A stretch of DNA of 64,000 nucleotides from Micromonospora sp. U21 (GCF_018070045.1 NZ_JAGPYK010000007.1:124001-188000), one strand, 5' to 3'; shown: positions 41,713 through 50,872, counted from the first letter of the stretch. A program made the numbers and translations. The notes: generated by a model not told the origin, from the sequence alone.

Positions 41713-44199
41713 TCAGTCCGCCACCACCGCCGCGGTGATCCGGTGCAGCGCGAACGTGTGCAGCATCTCGGTCCGCTCGTCCTCGGCGCGTAGGTAGCCG
41801 GCGCCGATCGAGACCGGCTTGACCAGCCGGGACGCGGTCGCCCCGTGCGCGTCCACGTATCCCACCCAGACCAGCGCCCGATCCCGCACCGCCTGCTGGA
41901 GCACGGCCAGCGCCTCGCTGTGCGTGTGTGCCGGCACCGGGCCGCCGCCGAGGCCGGCCGCCCCGCCGCGCACCACCGCCGGTGCCCGTCGGGCCGCCCG
42001 CGCCGCCGCCTCACCCCGCCGGATGTGCTCCACGACGCCCAGCAGCCGGGGCATGGGCAGCTTCGGGGTAGCCAGCGGATCCAATGTCCGGGTGGTCACC
42101 GGCACCCGGGCCGGGGCCCGCCGGATCCGTGGCCGGGACAGCACGGTGCTACCGCTGCCGTCCTCCTGCGCGGGGGCGTACCCGGCGTCGCGCAACGCGC
42201 CCAGCAGCCGACCGACCTGGTACGGGGTGGTCAGCACCGTCGGGGCGAGCCGGCGCAGCGTCAGCGACTCCAGCCGCCGGTCGGCCAGCACCTCGCTGAG
42301 CAGCGTCTCGTCGTCGCTGCGCAGGTACGCCCCGGCCAGGCCGACCCGCAACCCGCCGTGCCTGCGGGCCACGTCGTCAACCAGGTAGGTCAGCCCCTGC
42401 GGCACCGGGGTGCGGGACCGCCGCCGGAACACGTCGTGCAGGTCGTCGGCCGAGTAACCGGCGTCCAGGGCCCGCCGCACGCTCGCCGTCGTGACCCGGT
42501 GCACGCTGGCCCCGCCGGCCGACTCGGGTTCGGTCATCGCCTCCAGCTCGGCGGCGAGCGCCGGCTCGGGTGGCCCGGGCACCACCACCGTCAGGTCGGC
42601 CTGCACCAGGAAGTGGTCGACCGGGGCGGGCAGCAGCGCGTCCAGCGCCCGTGCCGCGCTGGACGGGTCGCCGCTCTCGGCGTCCGCGTGCAGCCCCAGC
42701 GGGTCGTCGCCGCCCGGCTCGTCGGCCGAGGTCAGGTCGGCCAGCAGCAGCCGGCCGTACGAGGTGAGTGCACCCAGGCCGGTGACGCCGAGCTGCGCAG
42801 CCTCGGCCAGCACCTCCCGGTGCGCGGCCTCCCGGCCTCGGCTGCGGCGCGGCGCCCGCCAGTCCAGCAGGTCCTGCACCTCCTCCGGAGTGGGTGAGGT
42901 CGCCGGTTCCAGGTCGGCGAGCACCGCGAGCACCGCCCGCCGGGTGCCCGGCGCGCCGGCCCGCTCGGCCTCGGCGGAGAGCGCGGTGATCGGCCGGTCC
43001 CGGTCGTCGCGCCGGCCGACCAGCCCGACCTGCCGGGTCATGGTGAGCCACGCGCGGGCCAGGTGCTCCCAGCGTTGGGCCAGCGAGGCGGCCCGCCACA
43101 CCTCGTACCCGCCGGTCGGCAGCACCTGCTGATCCGCCCCGTACCGGGTGGTGGTCGCGCCGGGCAGCTCCAGCTCGCCGGCCAGCCCCGCCGCGTACGC
43201 CACCTCCAGCAGCAGCGCGGTGGTCGGCTCGTCCAGCCCGGCGGTACGGGCCAGCCGGCGCAGGTCCCGTACCCCGATGCCGCCCGAGCGCAGCACCGGC
43301 GCGGGTTCGGCGGCGAGCTGCTCCAGCAGCCCCTCGGTGTGCCGGACCACCTCCATGGTCTGTCCGGCCCCGGCGGAGTCGACCGCCTTCGCCTCGCGCG
43401 GCGCGGCGGCCACCGGCGGCGGGCTGGTGCGCAGCGGTCCGAGCGGACCGCTGTCGCGGCGCAGCAGCAGGCCGACCTCGCGAGGCAGCTCGACCGTGCC
43501 GGTGGTCGTCGACGAGCCGGCCGAGACGGGGACCAGCAGCCGGTTGTCGACCAGCCAGCGCACCGGGGAGCCGGCCGGCGCGCCACCGTTGGTCGGGTCC
43601 GAGAGCAGGGCGTCCTCCGCGCCGAGCGGCGGTGCCTGCAACGCGCCCGGGGGCACGCTGCCCACCGGCGGCCCGGCCGCCAACCGGTCCAGGATCGCCC
43701 GGGCCGAGGGAGGCGCGGCGAGCAGCGTCCGCCGGAGCTTCGCCGGGTCCGCGCAGAGCGCGGCCGTGCGCGGGTCCAGCTCCGCGGCCGGCCGGCCCAG
43801 CCCGGCGGGGTACGGAGCCACCTCGTCGACCGCGGCCACCACCTGGAGCGCGTGCTCCGGGCCGTACAGCAGGAAGAGCGCGCGTAGCCGGCCGACAGCG
43901 GCCCGGACGGCCGTCGGCGCCGGGGGCCGGGGCCCTGCGGTCGCCATGGCGAGCACGGCCTCGGTGGCCGTGGTGCGCTCGTCCGGGTTCCGGGTCAGCC
44001 GGGCGGCGTCGAGGATCTGAAGGGTGAACTGGTCCAGCCCGTCCAGCGCGCGGGCCACCGAGACCCGGGACTGGGCCCGGATGGCCAGGGCGGAGATGTC
44101 GGCCGGCACGGGCACGACGAGGTCCGGCCGCAGCTGAAGGAGCGCGGCCAGCGACTCATCGGGCAGCGACCGCAGATGGTCGGCGAGTGAGGTGGTCAT
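41713..44199 (-). CDS. Helicase-associated (XPB-like C-terminal) protein
   Basis: An 828-aa protein without Walker motifs. N-terminal winged-helix-like repeats start LADHLRSLPDESLAALLQLRP; the C-terminal third carries the DRD/ 'helicase conserved C-terminal' type of region and a WYL-like end (ALVWVGYVDAHG, RLVKPVSIGAGYLRA). In actinobacteria it neighbours XPB helicase (as I recall Rv0862c next to Rv0861c), so it probably modulates that helicase in DNA repair. ATG 44199. Confidence 0.8.
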   Translation of the reverse strand: MTTSLADHLRSLPDESLAALLQLRPDLVVPVPADISALAIRAQSRVSVARALDGLDQFTLQILDAARLTRNPDERTTATEAVLAMATAGPRPPAPTAVRAAVGRLRALFLLYGPEHALQVVAAVDEVAPYPAGLGRPAAELDPRTAALCADPAKLRRTLLAAPPSARAILDRLAAGPPVGSVPPGALQAPPLGAEDALLSDPTNGGAPAGSPVRWLVDNRLLVPVSAGSSTTTGTVELPREVGLLLRRDSGPLGPLRTSPPPVAAAPREAKAVDSAGAGQTMEVVRHTEGLLEQLAAEPAPVLRSGGIGVRDLRRLARTAGLDEPTTALLLEVAYAAGLAGELELPGATTTRYGADQQVLPTGGYEVWRAASLAQRWEHLARAWLTMTRQVGLVGRRDDRDRPITALSAEAERAGAPGTRRAVLAVLADLEPATSPTPEEVQDLLDWRAPRRSRGREAAHREVLAEAAQLGVTGLGALTSYGRLLLADLTSADEPGGDDPLGLHADAESGDPSSAARALDALLPAPVDHFLVQADLTVVVPGPPEPALAAELEAMTEPESAGGASVHRVTTASVRRALDAGYSADDLHDVFRRRSRTPVPQGLTYLVDDVARRHGGLRVGLAGAYLRSDDETLLSEVLADRRLESLTLRRLAPTVLTTPYQVGRLLGALRDAGYAPAQEDGSGSTVLSRPRIRRAPARVPVTTRTLDPLATPKLPMPRLLGVVEHIRRGEAAARAARRAPAVVRGGAAGLGGGPVPAHTHSEALAVLQQAVRDRALVWVGYVDAHGATASRLVKPVSIGAGYLRAEDERTEMLHTFALHRITAAVVAD

Positions 44200-44282
44200 C
44201 GTCTTACCACGCTAGCCCGGCACCGGGCCGTCGCGCCCCTCGGACGTCCGCCCGGCCGGGAGTCGCCTGTACGTTTCTCGGC

Positions 44283-44906
44283 ATGCCCGCACTGACCGTC
44301 GGATTCGACCTCGATATGACGCTGGTGGACTCCCGCCCTGGCATCGCCGCGACCTACCGGGCTCTGACCGCCAGGACCGGCGTGCCGGTGGACGCCGATC
44401 TGGCGGTGTCCCGGCTGGGTCCGCCCCTGCGCACCGAGATCGCGCACTGGTTTCCGCCGGAGCAGGTCGAGTCGGCCGTGCACGTGTACCGCGAGCTGTA
44501 CCCGGCGTACGCGATCACCCCGACGGTGCCGCTGCCCGGCGCGCGGGCGGCGATCGACGCGATCCGTGCTCGGGGCGGTCGGGTGCTGGTCGTTACGTCC
44601 AAGATCGGCCGGCTTGCCCGGCTGCACCTGGACCACCTCGGCCTCACGGTCGACGAGCTGGCCGGCGACCTGTTCGCCGAGGAGAAGGCGACCGCCCTGC
44701 GGGAGCACGGTGCGACGCACTATGTCGGGGATCACGTGGCGGACATGGTGGCGGCTAGGGTGGCCGGGGTGCCCGGAATCGGCGTCGCGACCGGGCCGTG
44801 CTCCCCGGACGAGCTGCGCGCCTCCGGGGCGGAAGTGGTGTTGGACGACCTCACCGGATTCCCAGCGGCGCTCGACGGCATGATCCAGCTAGCCTTGGAG
44901 CAGTAG
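44283..44906 (+). CDS. HAD-family hydrolase
   Basis: A 207-aa HAD phosphatase: motif I VGFDLDMTLVDSRPG, motif II VVTSKIGRL, motif III/IV KATALREHG and YVGDHVADMVAA. The cap is short and helical. Probably a phosphoglycolate-phosphatase-like enzyme. ATG 44283; it precedes the cold-shock gene by 27 bp and may be cotranscribed with it. Confidence 0.88.
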   Translation: MPALTVGFDLDMTLVDSRPGIAATYRALTARTGVPVDADLAVSRLGPPLRTEIAHWFPPEQVESAVHVYRELYPAYAITPTVPLPGARAAIDAIRARGGRVLVVTSKIGRLARLHLDHLGLTVDELAGDLFAEEKATALREHGATHYVGDHVADMVAARVAGVPGIGVATGPCSPDELRASGAEVVLDDLTGFPAALDGMIQLALEQ

Positions 44907-44933
44907 CGGCTCAAGTGAAGCAGGGGTTTTCAG

Positions 44934-45320
44934 GTGCCTACGGGTCGAGTGAAGTGGTACGACACGGCCAAGGGATACGGCTTCGTCACGAGTGACGAGG
45001 GCGGCGACGTGTTCCTGCCCAAGGGCGCGCTGCCGGCGGGCGTCACCGACCTCAAGGGTGGTCAGCGGGTCGACTTCAGCGTGGTCGACAGCCGCCGGGG
45101 CGCGCAGGCCATGGGCGTCAAGCTGCTGGACGCGCCGCCGTCGATGGCGGAGCTGCGGCGCCGGCCGGCCGAGGAACTGCACGGCCTCGTCGAGGACATG
45201 ATCAAGGTGCTGGAGGCGAAGGTCCAGCCGGACCTGCGCCGGGGCCGGTATCCGGACAAGAAGGCCGCGCAGAAGATCGCTCAGCTGGTCCACGCGGTCG
45301 CGCGTGAGCTGGAGGTCTGA
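44934..45320 (+). CDS. Cold-shock domain protein with C-terminal extension
   Basis: A 128-aa CspB-type protein. Residues 1-66 are the cold-shock fold (GRVKWYDTAKGYGFVTSDEG, VFLPKGAL) with RNP1/RNP2-like motifs binding single-stranded nucleic acid. Residues 67-128 are a charged helical extension (LRRRPAEELHGLVEDMIKVL) as in the M. tuberculosis CspB-type. GTG 44934. The last 40 bp overlap the 3' end of mqnD on the other strand, so the mRNAs are complementary there. Confidence 0.9.
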   Translation: MPTGRVKWYDTAKGYGFVTSDEGGDVFLPKGALPAGVTDLKGGQRVDFSVVDSRRGAQAMGVKLLDAPPSMAELRRRPAEELHGLVEDMIKVLEAKVQPDLRRGRYPDKKAAQKIAQLVHAVARELEV

Positions 45321-46129
45321 GGCACCAGCCCGGCGTCGACGGCCCGGTCGAGCAGCGCCGTGACCGCGGCGAGACCGGCCTCGCCCAGGTCGGCGGTGAA
45401 CTCGTTGACGTAGAGGCCGATGTGCCGGTCCACCACGTCGAGTTCCATCTCTTGGGCGTGCGCGAGCACGTACTCCCGGCTGGCCGCCGGGTCCGCCCAG
45501 GCCTGCCGGACCGACTCGCGGACCCAGCCGGCCGCGGCCTCCGGGTCCACCGCGCCGCGCCGGGCCAGGATCGCGCCGAGGGGGATGGGCAGGCCGGTGT
45601 CAGCCTCCCACCATTCGCCGAGGTCGACCAGCGCGGTCAGACCGTGCCGGTGGTAGGTGAACCGGGCCTCGTGGATGACCAGCCCGGCGTCGTAGCGGCC
45701 GGCCGCGACGCCCGGCATGATCTCGTGGAACGGAACCACCTCGATCCGGGCCGGCGGCCGCCCCGCCGACCAGAGCCGGAACAACAGGTACGCGGTGGTC
45801 CGGTCGCCCGGCACCGCCACCGTGGCGCCGGCCAGGTCGGTGCGGTCCGGCCCGCCGGTGCGGTCGCCCCGGGTGAGCACCAGCGGCCCGCACCCGCGGC
45901 CGAGGGCACCGCCGCAGGGCATCAGGTGGTAGTCGTCGAGCAGCCACGGCAACGCCGCGAAGCTCACCTTCACCAGGTCGAACGCGCCCCGCTCGGCCGC
46001 CGTGTTGGTGACGTCCACGTCGGCGTACGTCACCTCGACGGGCGGCGCGCCCGGCACCCGGCCGTGCACCAGAGCGTGGAAGACGAACGTGTCGTTGGGG
46101 CAGGGCGAGATCGCCAGGGAGAGCGCCAC
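45281..46129 (-). CDS. mqnD: 1,4-dihydroxy-6-naphthoate synthase
   Basis: A 282-aa MqnD: ISPCPNDTFVFHALVHG start, VTYADVDVTNTAAERGAFDLVKVSF, and the conserved GPLVLTR and VVPFHEIMPGVAAGRYDAGLVIHEARFTY split motifs. It converts cyclic dehypoxanthinyl futalosine to dihydroxynaphthoate in the futalosine route to menaquinone. MqnB, an earlier enzyme of the route, is 1.3 kb upstream on the same strand, split from it by the HTH-GNAT gene. ATG 46129. Confidence 0.93.
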   Translation of the reverse strand: MALSLAISPCPNDTFVFHALVHGRVPGAPPVEVTYADVDVTNTAAERGAFDLVKVSFAALPWLLDDYHLMPCGGALGRGCGPLVLTRGDRTGGPDRTDLAGATVAVPGDRTTAYLLFRLWSAGRPPARIEVVPFHEIMPGVAAGRYDAGLVIHEARFTYHRHGLTALVDLGEWWEADTGLPIPLGAILARRGAVDPEAAAGWVRESVRQAWADPAASREYVLAHAQEMELDVVDRHIGLYVNEFTADLGEAGLAAVTALLDRAVDAGLVPQTSSSRATAWTS

Positions 46130-46462
46130 GCCCCCACGTTAGCCCTGCCCCCGCACTCTCACCCGCGCCCACCCCGCCCACTGTGACCCGCGCACCCCGG
46201 CGGGGTGCGGACGGTCACGTCGGACTCCCTTTGGAGCTGATGTCGTAAACGATTCAGGTGCAGGTCATCTTTCTTCGACCCGCTACGAGCGGGACACGGC
46301 CACCGGCCACCGGCCACCGGCTCGTGGCGATGTCGCAAACGGTTCAGCTCGAAAGGAACCGCGGGAGGCATCGTCCACCGGCCCGATGGGTTTTCCACAG
46401 CGTCATCCACAGCTTCACCCGGGGTGTTGATGATCCGCCGGGCCGCCCGGGAGCATCTGCCT
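46130..46462. promoter_or_regulatory. Intergenic region with a 19-bp direct repeat
   Basis: GATGTCGTAAACGATTCAG (46239-46257) and GATGTCGCAAACGGTTCAG (46329-46347) differ at two positions and are exactly 90 bp apart. GCAAACGGTT resembles LacI-type operator cores. Three GGCCACC-like units (46299-46320) and a CCCGCTACGAGCGGG hairpin (46278-46292) lie between. The site could control mqnD (minus) or the HTH-GNAT gene (plus). Confidence 0.5.
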
Positions 46463-47395
46463 GTGACAGAGGCGACCCATGCGACCGAGTCAACCGACGC
46501 GACCGAGTCAACCGACGGGCACGAGGCGGGTGACGCCACCGATCTCACCACCGGCGGCGGCGAGGTGGACCTCGGCAGGATGCTCCGAGCCCTCCGCCGC
46601 CGGGCCGACCTGAGTCAGCGGGAGCTGGCCGAGAAAGCCGGGGTTCCGCAGGCGACGCTGGCCCGCATCGAGTCGGGGCGAGCAGCCAATCCCCGGTTCC
46701 GGACGGTGGAGCGGCTGGTCCGGGCGGCGGGTGGGGAGGTGGCGATTGACCCGTCATCGCCGACTTCCGTTCCCACCGGGCCGGTGCCGCTGGTCCCGCA
46801 TGACGACATGCGGGACGAGGCGGGTCGGCGGTACCCGGCGCACCTGGACGTCTGGCCGGTCCACGAGCCCCGGGACTGGCCGGGTGCCTGGTGGGCGGAG
46901 TGGTACCGGCTGCCGCCCGAACGGTATCCGCTCCCGTTGCCACCGGCCGCGTACGAGCTGAACCGGCGCTACCGGGACAACCGGCGCTGGTGCGAGGAGG
47001 TGCGCCGGACAGCCCGGGTACGCCGGGTCATCGACGCCGACCTGGCGGACACCTGCTGGCGGTTCGTCGCCGAACTGCCCAGCGGGGAGCTCGTCGGTGA
47101 GCTGCGGGCCCACGAGCGGAGCCCTCACCTCGACTACGGCGAGTGGTACCCGGGTCAGCCGGAGCGGGAGATGGTTCTCGACGGGGTGCTCGTCTCTGCC
47201 CGGCACCGACGGCTGGGGCTCGGGCGTCGGCTGGTGACGGCACTGGTCACCGAGATGCGCCAGGCGGGGATCGACGCGGCGGTCGCGCTCGCCGAGAACT
47301 ACGGGATCGAGCTGCTGCTCGCCTGCGGTTTCGAGATTGAGGCCCGCCGTCCGGCCGCCCTGCGGCTGAGCCCCGATCAGCGGCGTTGCCGATAA
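46463..47395 (+). CDS. HTH (XRE)-GNAT acetyltransferase fusion
   Basis: A 310-aa two-domain protein. Residues ~35-90 are an XRE-type helix-turn-helix (SQRELAEKAGVPQATLARIE) and residues ~195-300 a GNAT domain with the acetyl-CoA motif RHRRLGLGRRLV. A tryptophan-rich linker (RDWPGAWWAEWYRL) separates them. It may acetylate a small molecule or protein while binding DNA; the domain pair recalls toxin-antitoxin or resistance regulators. GTG 46463 with GGGAG. Codons 7-18 contain a perfect 18-bp tandem duplication (46481-46516) giving ATESTD twice. Confidence 0.85.
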   Translation: MTEATHATESTDATESTDGHEAGDATDLTTGGGEVDLGRMLRALRRRADLSQRELAEKAGVPQATLARIESGRAANPRFRTVERLVRAAGGEVAIDPSSPTSVPTGPVPLVPHDDMRDEAGRRYPAHLDVWPVHEPRDWPGAWWAEWYRLPPERYPLPLPPAAYELNRRYRDNRRWCEEVRRTARVRRVIDADLADTCWRFVAELPSGELVGELRAHERSPHLDYGEWYPGQPEREMVLDGVLVSARHRRLGLGRRLVTALVTEMRQAGIDAAVALAENYGIELLLACGFEIEARRPAALRLSPDQRRCR

Positions 47396-47409
47396 CCTCC
47401 CGCCCGGGG

Positions 47410-48063
47410 TCAGCGCAGCGCCTGGGCCGCCGTGGTCAGGGCGGTGAGGGCCTCGCGTAGCCGCCAGGCATCCCGGTCACGGGGGCCGATCGGGTTGGAG
47501 ATGGTGCGCAGCTCGGCGAAGGGCACCCCGGCCTGCGCCGCGGCCACCGCCACCCCGTACCCCTCCATGGCCTCGGCGACCGCCCCCGGATGCCGACGGC
47601 GCAGCTCCTCGGTGCTGGCGGCGGTGCCGGTGACCGTGCTGACGGTGAGCACCGGGCCGGTCGTGGCGGACGGCAGGGCCACCCGCAGCGCCGCCAGCAG
47701 CCGCGGATCGGCCGGCACCACACTGCCGCCGCCGAGCAGCGCGGGCGGCATGCCCAGCTCGTCGACGGGGATGAAGCCGTCCGGTGACTCGGCACCCAGG
47801 TCGGCGGCGATGCTGGCGGTGCCGAGCACGGTGCCGCCGACCGCGACCCGCCCGACGAAGCCGCCGGCCACGCCGGCGCTGACCACCGCGCGGTACGGGC
47901 GCCCGGCCGCCTCGGCCAGCGCCAGCAGTCGGGCGGTGGCGGCGCCGGCCACGGCCGGGCCCACCCCGACCGGGGCCACGGTGACGGTGGCGTCGGTAAG
48001 CCCCGCGCGGACCGCGTCCGCCTCGGCCGGCACCGCGGTCACCACCAGCAGGCCGTCGGTCAC
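47410..48063 (-). CDS. mqnB: Futalosine hydrolase
   Basis: A 217-aa nucleoside phosphorylase-fold hydrolase. VVTAVPAEADAV, GVGPAVAGAATARLL, VVSAGVAGGFVGRVAVG and the terminal AEAMEGYGVAVAAAQAGVPF with RTISNPIG are diagnostic for MqnB. It removes hypoxanthine from futalosine. ATG 48063 overlaps the stop of the MFS gene (48060) by 4 nt, so both are on one mRNA. Confidence 0.93.
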   Translation of the reverse strand: MTDGLLVVTAVPAEADAVRAGLTDATVTVAPVGVGPAVAGAATARLLALAEAAGRPYRAVVSAGVAGGFVGRVAVGGTVLGTASIAADLGAESPDGFIPVDELGMPPALLGGGSVVPADPRLLAALRVALPSATTGPVLTVSTVTGTAASTEELRRRHPGAVAEAMEGYGVAVAAAQAGVPFAELRTISNPIGPRDRDAWRLREALTALTTAAQALR

Positions 48064-49661
48064 GACAGCGGCCCGGGGGACTCCCGGCGGGTCTCGTCGT
48101 CCGCGCCGCTACCCGGTCCGCCGACCGCTGAGGAGGGGCGGTAGATGTGGTAGCCCGGTGGGGCGAGCCCCGGGTCGTCGTACTGCGGCAAGCCGGCCTG
48201 GGTCGGTGCCGGCGAGGTGGGCGCCGGGTCCCCGGATTCGTCCGTCGACTCGTCCCCGGCCAGCTCGTCGTCGCCCAGCGGCCGGCCGGCCAGCTTCTCG
48301 CCGCGCAGCCGTGCCGCGACCAGCACACCCCGGGCCGCAGCCAGGACGCCCACCCCCGCGGCGACCGCGATGCCGGTGCGACCGTCGAACGGGACCAGCC
48401 CGAGCCCGCCGCCGGCCACGAAGGCGAGCATCAGCACCGTCTCCGAGTGAGCGAAGGAGCTGGCCCGCAGCCGCTCCGGGATGCGCTCCTGGATCGAGGC
48501 GTCCACGGCGAGCTTGGCCACCCCACTGACCAGCGCGGTGACCAGGCAGAGCAGGGCCACCATCGGCAGTGAGAAGCGGATGACGGTGAGCACGGCCACC
48601 CCGGCCACGATGATCATGCTGCTGGACTGGATGGCGGTCGGCCGGTGGATGCGCAGACCGGTGCCGACGGCGGTGGCCAGGAAGCTGCCGACCGCCAGCG
48701 CGCCGCCGACCAGCCCCAGCGCCCACTCGGCGCCCAGGTCCCGGCCGAACACCACCGTCGTCAGGTCGCCCTTCTTGATGGCGAAGGCGAGGAACAGCAG
48801 CAGGAAGCCGTAGATCGCGCGCAGGGTCGCGGAGCCGATCAGGGTGGCGATCACCAGCCGGCCGGCGGGTCGGCCCCGGCCCAGCGGGCGGTCGCCCCTG
48901 CGGCGGCCCAGCGCGCGCAGCGGCCGTGGGACCCGTTCCGGTGGCTCCGAATCCGCCTTCGGAGGCAGGCGCAGCGAGATCACCATGCCGATCAGGAAGA
49001 TCACCGACGCGACCCGCAGCGGCCACTGCGGCCCGAACCAGAACGCCGCCAGCCCGATCGGGGCCACCAGCGCGCCCGCCACCGTGCCGTAGACGCTGGC
49101 CCGCGCGCCCACCTGAGAGAGGCCGAGCCCCTCCGGCAGGAGCCGGGGCACCGCCGCCGACCGGGCCACGCCGTACGCCCGGGACAACGCGAGCACCCCG
49201 AACGCGGCCGGATACAGCCCGAAGCCGTGGATGTAGTCGGAGATCAACCAGGCCAGGAACGCTCGGCCGAGCATGGTGGCGGCCAGGGCGTACCGCCGGC
49301 CGTGCCGGAAGTGGTCCAGCAGCGGGCCCACCACGGGGGCGAGCATCGCGAACGGCACCATGGTCACCAGCAGGTAGAGCGCGACCTTGCTGCGGGCCTC
49401 GCCCAGCGGCACGTTGAAGAAGATCGTCCCGGCCAAGCCGATGGCGATCAGCGTGTCCCCTGCGCAGGACACCGCGTGCAGGTCGAACAGGCGGACCATG
49501 CCGACCTCGCCGCCGGCGCCCCTGGCCCGGGCCCGGCCGGCCCGGCGCGTCACCCAGCGGCCGCTGCCCACCGAACCACGCAACAGCAGCCGGATGGTGC
49601 GGATGCCGGTGCCGACGGTGCGCCCGAGGACGGAACGCCCGGAGCGGGAGTACGACGGCAT
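48060..49661 (-). CDS. MFS transporter, long C-terminal tail
   Basis: A 533-aa MFS protein with a ~55-residue basic N-terminus (RTIRLLLRGSVGSGRWV) and about 12 helices from residue ~60 (VSCAGDTLIAIGLAGTIFF). The acidic/Pro-rich cytoplasmic tail is ~80 aa long. It resembles M. tuberculosis Rv0876c by position and size (recalled). Substrate unknown; translational coupling to mqnB suggests cotranscription, not necessarily shared function. ATG 49661 has GCGAGG 9 nt upstream. Confidence 0.83.
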   Translation of the reverse strand: MPSYSRSGRSVLGRTVGTGIRTIRLLLRGSVGSGRWVTRRAGRARARGAGGEVGMVRLFDLHAVSCAGDTLIAIGLAGTIFFNVPLGEARSKVALYLLVTMVPFAMLAPVVGPLLDHFRHGRRYALAATMLGRAFLAWLISDYIHGFGLYPAAFGVLALSRAYGVARSAAVPRLLPEGLGLSQVGARASVYGTVAGALVAPIGLAAFWFGPQWPLRVASVIFLIGMVISLRLPPKADSEPPERVPRPLRALGRRRGDRPLGRGRPAGRLVIATLIGSATLRAIYGFLLLFLAFAIKKGDLTTVVFGRDLGAEWALGLVGGALAVGSFLATAVGTGLRIHRPTAIQSSSMIIVAGVAVLTVIRFSLPMVALLCLVTALVSGVAKLAVDASIQERIPERLRASSFAHSETVLMLAFVAGGGLGLVPFDGRTGIAVAAGVGVLAAARGVLVAARLRGEKLAGRPLGDDELAGDESTDESGDPAPTSPAPTQAGLPQYDDPGLAPPGYHIYRPSSAVGGPGSGADDETRRESPGPLS

Positions 49662-49767
49662 GTGCACCATCCTCGCCCATCTGATCCAGGTACGCCGCAG
49701 CACCGCGGTGAAAGGTTCCCCGGGAGTCCCTGTCACCCCTGTCGGGCGCATGGGGAACAATGGTGAG

Positions 49768-50589
49768 GTGACCAGGCCCGCATCCACCCGCGCAGCCCGT
49801 CTCGACCAGGTCTGCGCCGCTGCCGTCGAGGTGGCCCGCGCCGGCATCACCGAGGTGGACGCCGACGACGTCGGCGACCACCTGCAGGTCGTTGCCGAAG
49901 GCGACCGGCTGGTCACCCACTACTTTGAATGCCGACTCGCCGGCTACCGCGGCTGGCGCTGGGCCGTCACCGTCACCCGGGTGCCGCGCAGCCGCACGGT
50001 GACCATCTGCGAGACGGTGCTGCTGCCCGGCCCCGACGCGCTGCTCGCGCCCGGTTGGTTGCCCTGGCAGGAGCGGCTCAAGCCCGGCGACCTCGGCCCG
50101 GGTGACCTGCTGCCGACCCCGCCGGACGACGAGCGGCTGGCCCCCGCCTACCTGCTCTCCGACGACCCGGCGGTCGAGGAGACGGCCTGGGAGCTGGGCC
50201 TCGGTCGGGCCCGGGTGCTCTCCCGGGAGGGCCGCGCCGACGCGGCGCAGCGTTGGTACGACGGCGACCACGGCCCGGCCGCGGCGATCTCCGCCGCTGC
50301 CCCGGCCGCCGCTCGCTGCGGCACCTGCGGCTTCTACCTGCCACTGGCCGGCGCGATGCGGCAGGCCTTCGGCGCGTGCGGCAACTTCTACGCCCCCGAC
50401 GACGGCCGGGTGGTGAGCGCCGACCACGGCTGCGGCGCCCACTCCGAGACGCTGATCGAGGCGACCGAGACCGCGGTGGAGGAGCTGCCCACGGTCTACG
50501 ACGACAGCGCGGTGGAGGCCATGTCGGTGAGTCGCGCCCCGGGTTCGGTGGAGGCCGCCGAGCCGGCGGAGCCGTACGGGCACCCCTGA
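49768..50589 (+). CDS. DUF3027 protein
   Basis: A 273-aa protein of the actinobacterial DUF3027 family, conserved beside the Rv0876c-type MFS gene. Strand-rich N-terminal part (VTHYFECRLAGYRGWRWAV, ICETVLLPGPDALLAP), then a Cys cluster, CGTCGFYLPL, FGACGN and HGCGAH, that looks metal-binding. Function unknown. GTG 49768 is preferred to ATG 49750 because family members begin VTRPASTRAARLD-like. Confidence 0.82.
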   Translation: MTRPASTRAARLDQVCAAAVEVARAGITEVDADDVGDHLQVVAEGDRLVTHYFECRLAGYRGWRWAVTVTRVPRSRTVTICETVLLPGPDALLAPGWLPWQERLKPGDLGPGDLLPTPPDDERLAPAYLLSDDPAVEETAWELGLGRARVLSREGRADAAQRWYDGDHGPAAAISAAAPAAARCGTCGFYLPLAGAMRQAFGACGNFYAPDDGRVVSADHGCGAHSETLIEATETAVEELPTVYDDSAVEAMSVSRAPGSVEAAEPAEPYGHP

Positions 50590-50626
50590 CGGTTCAACAC
50601 CCGGTGTGCCGGTGCGTCCGGCAGGG

Positions 50627-50872
50627 TCAGTTCGCTCGACGGCGGCGTCGGTTGGCGTCGTGCCGCATCATCACGGCGAGGCCGGGGAAGCCCCACAGGA
50701 ATCCGGCCAGGCAGGTCCAGAGCCAGTTCTCGTGATCGTGCTCGGTCAGCCAACCCCGGAAAAAGATCAACAGGACCAGTCCGGCCACTGCCCACCCGAT
50801 CAGCCCGGCGACGGCGAACGGCACCATCGGCGGGTCCAGCGGCGCGGGCCGCGGAGGCTGCTCGTTCGGCAC
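50627..50872 (-). CDS. DUF2530 small membrane protein
   Basis: An 81-aa protein with the DUF2530 hallmark sequence PLDPPMVPFAVAG and the second helix WTCLAGFLWGFPGLAVM followed by RHDANRRRR. Two membrane helices. It is conserved between DUF3027 and MarR genes in actinobacteria. Function unknown. Confidence 0.8.
   Translation of the reverse strand: MPNEQPPRPAPLDPPMVPFAVAGLIGWAVAGLVLLIFFRGWLTEHDHENWLWTCLAGFLWGFPGLAVMMRHDANRRRRRAN

Noticed and set aside
46299..46320. GGCCACC tandem units as a microsatellite or CRISPR-like start
   Set aside because: Only three short units with no spacers; no CRISPR array exists in the window.
48109..50583. 824-aa minus-strand open frame
   Set aside because: Crosses the real MFS and DUF3027 genes in another frame and has Arg/Gly/Pro-rich shadow composition.
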